Below, one piece after another: positions 7,373-14,253 of a stretch of 14,443 bases of DNA. The notes beneath the pieces are model-generated. The model made no database searches. It was not told where the DNA came from and was given only the letters and a program-made list of their open reading frames with translations. How positions within the stretch are numbered: the first letter of the stretch is position 1; every line of letters begins with the position of its first letter. The translations under genes were made by a program, and so were the position numbers. Source of the stretch: Ectocarpus siliculosus (lineage: Eukaryota; Sar; Phaeophyceae; Ectocarpales; Ectocarpaceae); contig FN649733.1 in the NCBI GenBank assembly GCA_000310025.1, positions 1,768,979-1,783,421 of the forward strand. The letters run 5' to 3'.

Positions 7373-10300
7373 GTACAGGCACCAAAGTCTTTACCGGTCG
7401 ATCGCACTATGAACGTCGATGGGTTTAAACCTCCGTCCCGTACATTTGTCCGATGTGATCGCTCAGTGCCGATGTTCCGTTTCTGCCATTTCCATGTCGC
7501 CCTGGGCAAGCAGGTAGTTTTTTTACGCAAGGCTTAGTCTAGTCTACGAACTTACGTTTGATGACGCTTCTTCTACAATAAAGTGAACGTTCGGCAGAAC
7601 CGGACGGAGGACAGAAGCAGCGAACAGCGAATAGCTACAAGTCTCAAGTTGTCCACAAGAGAAAAATGAAAGGATCGTGCTGGAATTCATTTTTGCCCGG
7701 TACCAGTCAATCTTGGCTGTACACCTCAAGAGGGAAGCTCCCTAACCATATCATCATCACTCACATTCAGCTTCATTCACGCGGTATCGCGGGGCCATCG
7801 ACAGCACAGGAGTGCGTGTATGAACTTCAATTATTGATTTGAAAAAGAAACTATCAACCCTCAAATCTGGGTGAGCGGAGAGTCAGGAGTGTGGCGGCTA
7901 TATGACCTGTCACCGGAGGCTGGGTGTTTCCTTGCGATGTGGCGAGAAACGTCAAGCGTGACCCGGCGAACTCATTAAAGCCAGCAGTCAGTGTGGTGCG
8001 AAGAGTGGGCGAGCCTTCATGGACTCATTTCCCAGCAGTCCCAAAAGGTTCATCGACATTCGTTGTTGTCGGTAATCAGAAGAGAAACGAACACGTACGA
8101 AGAACCATGATGATGTGTTTTACAGTATTTCACAGACCCTCGGGGCCAGTTTATTTGAGTGTACCTTTTTAGGGTAAGTTAACCTGCGACCACGGGAATC
8201 GACCACGTCGAGTGTTGGATCGGTACGGACATACATACGAAGGTAGTACTGGGTAGAGAGAGATCGGAACGGTTTTTAATGTGAAGACAACAACAACAAC
8301 AACAACAACAACAGATCCCGAAGATCCTACATCCTACCAATATTCTGTCTCCTGTTATTTTCGGCCTGGTCTCTTTTTGTCCTCGCTCTTTTTCCCTTCT
8401 CTTTTTCGTTTTCGTTTTCGTTTTATTTTCTCTTTCCTTCCTGTTTCCTTTTGTTTATTTCTCTTTTTTCTCTTTTTTCTCTTGGTCGCTCTTTTTCTCT
8501 CTTTTTCTGTGTCAGATGGCCTTGTCTCTGCTTGCGTGTGAAGCACCAAGATTGAACCAAGGGGGTGTACCTCTTTCTCTCTGGCCCGTGATGCTGACTC
8601 CTAGTCTCAATTGTTACCTCGCATAGCGCGCAGAGGGAGCCGAGGACTCCAGACTTTTTTTTTTTTGTCTTCACTTCAAATCAGCGCTCACTGTCGTTTA
8701 CTCCTACCCGTGGTCACACAGAAGCGCCCCTCTCTACCCTCCCCTCCTGCGGAGTATCTGCCGCCGACAACAACACCACGGTTGATACTTTGCCTTGGAT
8801 TTTTAATGCGAGAAGAGTTCAGCACTCTCTTCCCTCGGTGTACACACGACCTAGCGCTGTCCACTAGGCCAGGAGCGGAAGCGAGAGAAAAACTCACTTT
8901 GCAAGAAAAGCTCGCTTACGCCGGGATTCGAACCCCTGACCCGCCCTCTAGAAGGTTTCGAGGTTACCAACTAGACCACCGGGGTGACCGGTCTATATCT
9001 ATCTGTCGTTGATTTCTATTGACTTGCGGACCTCTCGGGGCCAGTTTGCTTGGGCGTACCTTTTTAGGGTAAGCTAACCCGTGACCACGGGAATCGACCT
9101 CGTCAAGTGTTGGATCAGATCAGTACGGACATATGAAGGTACTGGGTAGAGAGATCGGAATGGTTTTTAATGTGAAGACAAAACAACAACTCTTGTATGT
9201 CTGTACTATGTGAGCCCTATCTATTCACTATGCACACTGTTTCTGCATACGAAGCTGCATATCCTACTCAGAATAACCCCACCCAAGTTGACCCAGTAGG
9301 TTTGATTGCGAGAGTACCGACGTCTACACACGTCCCAGACTCACCCAAAAATAAATTTCGAATAAAGTTATGCACGTGCGCGTGCTGCACTGATTGACTC
9401 AACGCGCTACTTGATGGCCTCAGGATGCCCTCGATGTGGTCAACCCTGGTGACGTCATTGAACTCGGGAACGGAGATTACTGGGAAGATCTTAAGACACG
9501 GGTGGGTGAACGGTGGTGTGGCCCCGCGTGGGTGTTCAGGGCTGTCCGCATCTTTTGGGAACACCACATGTACAGCACCAGTCGCTACAGCAGTAGTAGT
9601 AGTCCAGTCAGAAGAAGGAGAGGGCGCTCTGCTTCACATATACATACCTGAGCAACACCAAAAAAACAATGCGTGCACGTTGCACCGAAACGATAAGCAG
9701 ACCACAACGGGCCATTTACTAGTAGGCCCCCTAACTAACGGTGTAGTCGGTTACGAACACAATGTCTCCGACAGCGAAACGGGTGAGCTACAAGCAGGTG
9801 TTCAACTCGCACCCTAACATGCCGGCGGGGTACAGCGCCAACGAGGTCACGCCGAAAATTGTTAGGCGTTCACTTTGATGCAGCCTCACAGCTGCTACTG
9901 CTGTGTAGTCTAACCTGTCAAGGAGAGGCTGCTACATGTTGAGCTTTGGACCACGGTTTTTTCGCGGCCAAGCTCGTGCTTTTCCGTTCTTGTCTCTTCT
10001 TATACAACTAACTTCATTATCATTATTGAGAAGCACGATGTGACCACTATAGACCACTCACTAAACTATCTAGTGGTCATCGTGCTTCTCAACAAAAGTT
10101 ATTGCCCGTGTCCGGTCTGGCTTTGCAGCCTTGAACACGTCCCCACAGGGTTGCCATCCCTCCCTGTGATCAACGCCGTCTTGCCCGGAAATCGCTATTG
10201 GTACAAGAGGTTCGTCGGCTTGTTTTGCGAGAAGCCTATTTCCCCAGGCTTCTTCTTCCTCATAACTAACTTCGGACGCAAAGAAATGTATGCTCGAGGG

Positions 10301-13300
10301 GGGACATTAGCTTATCGTCGCTGTCGTCGCTGCCGTGTAGACCGATGGAACGCCCGACATGCCAATAACCATCCGCGGTGCTGGAGGGACGGACGGCAGA
10401 GAAAACGTCGTTCTGCGCGGTGCTGGCACTAGCACCAGGGTGTTAGAAATCAAGCACGACTACTACATCGTCGAGGTGCGGACATCGTCGGTTACGGCGC
10501 GGGGCACTCACTGTGTACATGTAGACTATGTGTTTTTATCATTAGCATCGGCGGCGCTAACCGGCTGACCAATGAAAAGTGTGTGTGCTGATGGTGGGGC
10601 ATACGCTGCCACGGTTTACAATATACATTCCGGTCATCGACGATTCCAAAGAAATGCATGGGTCAACCCAAAGGGAGGGGCCGTCAGGGTTAAATACTAT
10701 CATTATTTGAACTAACTTCTGTAGCGTCATTCCTTTGCCAGTTGTAGGCACGGAATCAAGCTTGGAGATGAATATACATATATATACATTATTACAACAA
10801 ACTGCGCGATGTCCCATTCAAAATAATGGCGCTCATGTCTCCGAGCGAGTATGAGCGTGTGGTGGATGGCATTTTCTTCCGGCAGCATCGCCGTGCTCTT
10901 TCTGTTTTTTTTTAGTGTGTGTTTGATTCGGAAGGTGTCTAGACTGCAAGTTGCGATTTTTTGTGTCGGGTCCGCTCGTTTCCGATCAGGACTTCACTGT
11001 AAACGGACATGCGGAAGATGATCCAGACCGCGATGCGGATTCCGATTCTGCCGAAGATATGTGGCGCGACCAACTCATCTACGCCGTCGGTAGGAGATTC
11101 CCCAACCATGGCGTCGCGCGAAATTCTACAACCATGGTGCCGCTGTGTTATGATACGTAGGCGGATTTGTGAAATTCCGCAACCATGGCGTTGCAGTGTT
11201 GACGTAGGCGGATTACCGCTTTTTGTTGTTGCTGTTGCTGTTTTCCTTGACATAATTCACCTCGGACCCCATCCCAACGTTGTTCTCAAATCTCCACAAC
11301 GACGAGACCAAGAAGGTATATTGCCAGGAAGGTGACGCATGCAACGGGAAATGAATGGTTGAACAAACGGGCAGAGGGGTAAAGTTTCTCGCTTTCGTCG
11401 TACCAGAATTAATTATTGTGTTGTTTGCTGATGACGAGAATGCATCCTCACCCATTTTTCGTGTTTGACTTTCAACGTAGTCATGGCCACTCGTGGCTAT
11501 GTACGGCGGCAGCTCCGGTCGCAACTCCCGTCCCCCCCCCCACTCACTCACTTTATCCATTCTCGTGAATGTCGACGCTATATTCTCGCTCCCTGCTCCG
11601 TCAACCAGCCAACCGGGAGCCCACAGAAAGGGATGGGGGCTATGTTTCTGCGATAGACGGTCTTGTGATTCGCAACATGGCGGTTACCAACGCCGGTGGC
11701 GAGTGCATCCGCTTGCGCGGTAAGCGAAGAAGAAGTGACATGCATATTTTCATGGCACTTGCGGTCTGTCTCTCGCACGCGAAATGCAGTACCATATATT
11801 TGGTTGTAGCGCATTCGTTCTCGGTGCAAAGTGGTGCTACGTGCCATTTCTCCTTCTTTCCATGAAGCCCGGTGTTCTTCAATCCATATCCCGTTGAATC
11901 TATCTGCAGAGAAACAACCCTGACTGTCTAAAGTGAATTTTGCGCAGGCGGCACAGGTTGGAACCGCTCTTGTTCATGTTCCGAACCATTCTCCTTTCGG
12001 CTGTCGTGTTCTTTCTCCATCAAATACGCGGCCGCTCCTGCCGCTGTCCACCTTCCCCGCCAAGACCACGTGACGTACGCCGAGGTGTACAGCAACCACA
12101 TCACCGACTGCGGTAAGCTTCAGGCGTTGCTTCTTCCAACGCCGCAGCACAAATTTCACCTTATTGGCATATCGTTTACACCAGAGTCAGTGAAGCTTGA
12201 TACCTGAAATTCTATCCCCGTGTGCCATCGGGGTTGGGTTTTCGACGCTCCGCAACGATCGTTTCATGAGCTCGACAACCAGGTTACCGCTTACTTTTCC
12301 TAAGTATTTTTGCGGATACCATATTGGCGGTCGAGTAGATTCTGTTGTGCCGGGTCGAGAACGCTCACTCTGCGCAAAGGGGGTGATCGCACCACGTTGG
12401 GCAAAATTGGTCAGTTACCCTCGAGGGAGACAGTGGTTAAAACTGTCTCCGGAAGTTGAAGCACCAGAAAATAAATTTATTCATTCGTAGCTGCCATCCG
12501 TTGCAAGGAAGTAAGCACCGGATGCCGAACAACCTTAGCAAGATGCAGCGCACCCTCCATGCGACTCGCCGAATACCTCACGGCGCTTCGTGCTTGGTGA
12601 TGTGAGAGCCTGGTCCGGTGAGAACCCGGCGTGCTCCGTCCCGGCATTGTACGGAGGCAAGGTCAATGGCCAAGCGACTACGGCATGCACGACAATGAGA
12701 ACCCCCGTGTTCGCCTCCCGACTCTTCCGTTACCACCCTCGTACGCCCAGGGATCTACGACTACAGGTTCGAGTAGCCCAAATGTGACGAGGCTCGACCT
12801 CAAGCGGTTTGAAGGGTCTCTGACCGCTTCCACGGAGATTGCCTCGCGTTATGTGTCTGCCGTGGCGGGCCGGGGTGGTTTGGTGGGGTACGGGCAAAGC
12901 CCGGTGGAGGAGGCCGCGTCACATGTTTGTATTGTGTGGTAGAAAAGAGAGGACACCCGTCCTGCCTCGAAATTCCATTTTTTCCCTGTCTTTCTATCTG
13001 TCAATCTCTGCTGTAGTTTGTAGCGTGTCACGCCGGCACCTCGTCTTTATTGTTGTGCTCTGCTTCTTCCCTCTCCCCTTTCGTCCTCATCCTCCTCGCC
13101 ATCCCCTTCGTCCCCCTCCCACCCGCCCGCGCTTCCATCCACCTGCAGGGAAGACGGCGACGGCAAGAACGGGGAAGGTGTATGTGAGTGAGACAAAACC
13201 TTCCGGTAATCTATTCGAGAGGGATTCCCGGGGCAGGCGTGCGGCTGCAGTTAGCGACAAGAACTGCTGAGAAGTTTGAAGTCTGGCGGTGCCTTGAAAA

Positions 13301-14253
13301 CATTGAGATTTGATTTCTGCGCATATCCGTCAAGCGCCTTGCTTCATTGAGCGTCCCAACGATGTTTTTCTATGGATTTCGCGGCATCCACTCGCTTCAT
13401 GCTTAGGTTCACCGTTAGGACCACGCGCCTTTTTGGAGTGAGCAATTGTCCCAAGTCGTAGAAACGTTTGGAAAAAACTGCCTAGATCGTACAAGTGTGT
13501 GAATCGACATCGACAATGTTTCCCCTGTGACTTGCTTTAATGTCTGACACGCAGATGTCGGAACCTCGAGCAGTCAGTGGGACAATGATAACAATTGGGA
13601 TGACGTACCAGACGTGTGCATGGGCAACATCATCCGTGACAACTACATCAGGACAAGGGTAAGGGAAGAAGCACCGAACCTCACTATCTCCATGATTTTC
13701 CCCTGCCATGAAACACAAATGTGCGCCATTATTTCGTCAGGGTAATCATCACACTTCATTTTGGAGCTGCACTCTGACATAGACCATGCCAGAAATAGAC
13801 CATGCCAGAACCGAAGTACACAGCCTCAGCTTGAAACGATTAACGCAACATCATAGCAGTTGATACAAGGTGTATGATCTCAAATGAGCGGGCTGGTCAA
13901 ATCGAAAACGGCCGGGTACTATTGGTTGCCGGGCTCGAGCTTGTAAACGACGAAGCTCGAAAACGACGAAGCTCGAAAACGACGTGGAGCGCAGTTTTCT
14001 CGCCGAACGGTTACTGTTTGTGGTTGGACTCAGCTTGAGCTTGAAAGGGCGGTATACTTTGGGCAGCAACGGCCGCTCCTCGCCGGTTACCAGAACTCCG
14101 CCTTGTCGGCACGACCCCCATGTTCGCTTTGTGGTCGCTACTACTTTTACCACCTCCGTCAGGGTAATGAAGGTATTGACGTGAAAGAAGGAACCGTTGA
14201 CACCCTGATCGAGTACAACGAGGTGTACATGCAATACGACGACGACTCCGGAG
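7268..14253 (+). CDS. secreted right-handed parallel beta-helix (pectin-lyase-fold) protein, 10 exons, 3' end beyond window
   Basis: Proposed join: 7268-7372, 9424-9501, 10341-10475, 10990-11089, 11627-11719, 12065-12112, 12751-12766, 13149-13183, 13555-13658, 14163-14253. That is 805 nt, 268 codons plus one base, with no stop. All introns are GT-AG and all phases match. Residues 1-22 form a signal peptide with a Leu-rich core. Residues 36-61 (NPGDVIELGNGDYWEDL) and 62-80 (PITIRGAGG) are the usual N-terminal rungs of pectin-lyase-fold proteins. Later turns carry repeated short strand-and-Asn motifs: IRNMAVTN, VYSNHITDCG, MGNIIRDNYI, IEYNEVYM. An acidic loop spans about 114-129. Conserved-looking blocks are KNGEGVYVGTSSSQW (198-212) and GNEGIDVKEGT (239-249). 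The fold suggests a polysaccharide-acting or polysaccharide-binding extracellular protein; the substrate cannot be read from the sequence. The same frame is open upstream to an ATG at 7175, but only the start at 7268 puts the signal peptide at the N-terminus. Confidence 0.87.
8135..8313 (+). repeat. dispersed repeat copy A with (CAA)n tail
   Basis: Starts near CTCGGGGCCAGTTT and runs through CCTTTTTAGGGTAAG, CCACGGGAATCGACC, TACTGGGTAGAGAG and CGGAACGGTTTTTAATG, ending GTGAAGACAA then (CAA)n. Copy B at 9028-9190 matches it along its whole length with small indels. A short 3' simple-repeat tail is typical of SINE-like elements. Confidence 0.85.
8371..8510 (+). repeat. pyrimidine-rich low-complexity tract
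   Basis: About 140 bases of almost pure C/T, with units such as CTTTTT, CGTTTT and TTTTCTCT. Open frames across it (Phe/Leu/Ser on +, Lys/Arg on -) are low-complexity translations. It lies well inside intron 1, too far from the acceptor to be its splice tract. Confidence 0.85.
8657..8995 (-). repeat. candidate tRNA-derived SINE with A-rich tail
   Basis: Read on the minus strand, a tRNA-like head (8985-8914) with Pol III box A and box B comes first, followed by a body of about 240 bases. It ends in TTGAAGTGAAGACAA and a run of A at about 8669-8657. A head of this kind, an unrelated body and a short simple tail are the standard SINE layout. The tail GTGAAGACAA also ends copies A and B. A second box-A-like match (8871-8861) lies inside the body. 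Confidence 0.6.
8914..8985 (-). pseudogene. degenerate tRNA-like sequence
   Basis: On the minus strand box A is TGGTCTAGTTGG (8978-8967) and box B is GGTTCGAATCC (8934-8924), both matching Pol III internal promoters. The cloverleaf is poor: the D stem and T stem pair only partly, and the bases at the normal 3' acceptor position do not match ACCCCGG at the 5' end. If three or four bases were lost from the T stem, CCGGCGT would pair with the 5' end at six of seven positions. This points to a decayed tRNA or SINE head, not a working tRNA. No anticodon can be assigned with confidence. Confidence 0.6.
9028..9190 (+). repeat. dispersed repeat copy B, same orientation
   Basis: Same blocks in the same order as copy A: CTCGGGGCCAGTTTG, CCTTTTTAGGGTAAG, CCACGGGAATCGACC, TACTGGGTAGAGAG, GGTTTTTAATGTGAAGACAA, then a short CAA-type tail. 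It is somewhat shorter because of small deletions around 9115-9150. The two copies bracket about 715 bp of intron 1. Confidence 0.85.
9424..9501 (+). other. exon 2: first beta-helix rung
   Basis: Encodes residues 36-61, beginning DALDVVNPGDVIELGNG. It follows TCAG and ends before GTGGGT in phase 0. NPGDVIELGNGDYWEDL is the typical opening of pectin-lyase-fold proteins, and ITPGGTAFQ of exon 1 leads into it without a gap. Confidence 0.88.
9502..10340 (+). other. intron 2, with hairpin
   Basis: 839 bp, GTGGGT to GTGTAG. It contains an AGT microsatellite near 9592, a short coding-like frame (9762-9878, not supported as a gene) and the inverted repeat at 10026-10092. Nothing else was recognised. 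Confidence 0.75.
10026..10092 (+). ncRNA. microRNA-precursor-like hairpin (candidate)
   Basis: The left arm (10026-10049) and right arm (10071-10092) are perfectly complementary over 22 bp, except for a two-base TG bulge in the left arm. The loop of 21 bases is 10050-10070. Arm length, bulge and loop size are within the range of small microRNA precursors, and the position inside an intron of a transcribed gene is compatible. It could equally be the ends of a small inverted-repeat element. Only the structure is seen; expression is unknown. Confidence 0.45.
10341..10475 (+). other. exon 3: PITIRGAGG rung
   Basis: Encodes residues 62-106, with TDGTPDMPITIRGAGG, then NVVLRGAGTSTRVLEI and HDYYIVE. 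It follows GTGTAG and ends before GTGCGG in phase 0. The strand pattern (ITI, VVL, VLEI, YIVE) marks successive beta-helix turns. Confidence 0.9.
10476..10989 (+). other. intron 3
   Basis: 514 bp, GTGCGG to GATCAG. Includes an AT-rich patch (about 10768-10800) and a T-run near 10901. No repeat, RNA gene or alternative exon was recognised. Confidence 0.75.
10990..11089 (+). other. exon 4: acidic insertion
   Basis: Encodes residues 107-139 plus one base. DFTVNGH continues the preceding strand, then an Asp/Glu-rich stretch (about 114-129) projects before the LIYAV strand. It follows ATCAG and ends in phase 1 before GTAGGA; that donor is repeated downstream in a tandem repeat. Confidence 0.87.
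11090..11214 (+). repeat. tandem repeat carrying three copies of the splice donor
   Basis: The phrase GTAGG-A/C-G-G/A-ATT occurs at 11090 (the used donor), 11157 and 11204. Between them AACCATGG-C/T-G recurs at about 11104, 11129 and 11182, and AAATTC at 11121 and 11172. Copies are imperfect and the spacing differs (67 and 47 bases). Confidence 0.75.
11090..11626 (+). other. intron 4
   Basis: 537 bp, GTAGGA to CCACAG. Its first 125 bases are a tandem repeat that includes the splice donor. A C-run lies near 11533. No other feature was recognised. Confidence 0.75.
11627..11719 (+). other. exon 5: IDGLVIRNMAVTNAGG rung
   Basis: Two bases complete residue 140 (Glu); residues 141-170 and one further base follow. 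GYVSAIDGLVIRNM and TNAGGECIRLR are typical beta-helix turns. It is flanked by CCACAG and GTAAGC. Confidence 0.9.
11720..12064 (+). other. intron 5
   Basis: 345 bp, GTAAGC to CCGCCAAG. An earlier CAG at about 11946-11948 and another near 11955 could act as acceptors, but the sequence after them does not continue the beta-helix frame. No other feature was recognised. Confidence 0.75.
12065..12112 (+). other. exon 6: short 48-nt rung exon
   Basis: Encodes the end of residue 171 (Asp) through the first base of codon 187. It contains HVTYAEVYSNHITDC and is followed by GTAAGC. The acceptor is AAG after a pyrimidine-rich CCACCTTCCCCGCC. Phase 1 in and phase 1 out, so it can join exon 5 to exon 7 cleanly. 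Confidence 0.86.
12113..12750 (+). other. intron 6
   Basis: 638 bp, GTAAGC to GCCCAG. It contains a perfect 8-bp hairpin with a 9-base loop at 12426-12450 and a GC-richer, codon-like stretch at about 12500-12740. That stretch fits no family I recognise and does not join the exons in phase. Confidence 0.7.
12751..12766 (+). other. exon 7: 16-nt microexon (22 nt with alternative donor)
   Basis: It follows TACGCCCAG. Two bases complete Gly187, four codons give IYDY, and AG starts the next codon. The donor is GTTCGA at 12767. Using GTAGCC at 12773 instead gives 22 nt and adds Arg-Phe-Glu in place of Arg. Both choices leave phase 2, which is the phase that exon 8 (one leading base) needs. Without this exon, exons 6 and 8 do not join in frame, which is the main support for it. 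Confidence 0.72.
12767..13148 (+). other. intron 7
   Basis: 382 bp from GTTCGA (or 376 bp from GTAGCC) to CTGCAG. It ends in a long pyrimidine tract (about 13065-13143), which should make a strong acceptor. Nothing else was recognised. Confidence 0.72.
13149..13183 (+). other. exon 8: 35-nt exon with KNGEGV
   Basis: One base completes codon 192, then EDGDGKNGEGV and the first base of Tyr204. It is preceded by a long pyrimidine tract (about 13065-13143) ending CTGCAG and followed by the consensus donor GTGAGT. Other frames across this exon run into stop codons or unrelated sequence. Confidence 0.85.
13184..13554 (+). other. intron 8
   Basis: 371 bp, GTGAGT to CACGCAG. No repeat or RNA feature was recognised. 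Confidence 0.78.
13555..13658 (+). other. exon 9: VGTSSSQW and GNIIRDNYI rungs
   Basis: Two bases complete Tyr204; residues 205-238 follow. It contains VGTSSSQWDNDNNWDD, PDVCMGNIIRDNYIRTR, flanked by CACGCAG and GTAAGG, and ends in phase 0. The join with exon 8 gives the block NGEGVYVGTSS, typical of one group of secreted beta-helix proteins. Confidence 0.9.
13779..13810 (+). repeat. perfect 16-bp tandem duplication
   Basis: ATAGACCATGCCAGAA occurs twice in a row without a mismatch, which suggests a recent slippage or duplication event. Confidence 0.9.
13945..13984 (+). repeat. 16-bp tandem repeat, 2.5 copies
   Basis: AAACGACGAAGCTCGA at 13945-13960 and 13961-13976, then AAACGACG. The copies are identical. 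Confidence 0.9.
14163..14253 (+). other. exon 10: GNEGIDVKEGT rung
   Basis: Encodes residues 239-268 plus one base, with GNEGIDVKEGT, LIEYNEVYMQYDDD and SG. It follows GTCAG and ends in phase 1 before the consensus donor GTGAGT. The gene must continue to the right, because no stop or C-terminal end has been reached. Confidence 0.9.

Larger units (their letters stand above)
7373..9423 (+). other. intron 1, repeat-filled, 2051 bp
   Basis: Begins GTACAG and ends GGCCTCAG. It contains two direct copies of one repeat (about 8135-8313 and 9028-9190), a pyrimidine-rich tract (8371-8510) and a minus-strand tRNA-derived element (8657-8995). It is two to six times longer than the other introns of the gene, which these insertions largely explain. 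I see no exon of another gene in it. Confidence 0.75.
13659..14162 (+). other. intron 9, with two 16-bp tandem repeats
   Basis: 504 bp, GTAAGG to GTCAG. It holds a perfect 16-bp duplication (13779-13794 and 13795-13810) and a second 16-bp tandem repeat (13945-13984, two and a half copies). No RNA gene or exon was recognised. Confidence 0.78.

Noticed and set aside
7373-7537. Read-through of exon 1 as a single 120-codon gene
   Set aside because: The beta-helix continuation stops at 7372 next to a donor, and the following residues are unrelated to the exon 2 continuation.
8281-8541. Phe/Leu-rich open frame that resembles a membrane protein
   Set aside because: It is the translation of a pyrimidine-rich tract within intron 1.
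8914-8985. Functional tRNA gene, possibly with anticodon CTA
   Set aside because: The acceptor, D and T stems pair poorly, so no anticodon assignment is safe.
8611-9012. 133-codon open frame on the plus strand containing AGIRTPDPPSRRF
   Set aside because: This phrase is the antisense translation of a tRNA-like sequence, a well-known artefact.
12426-12450. 8-bp hairpin in intron 6 as a regulatory RNA
   Set aside because: A stem this short is expected by chance in several kilobases of sequence.
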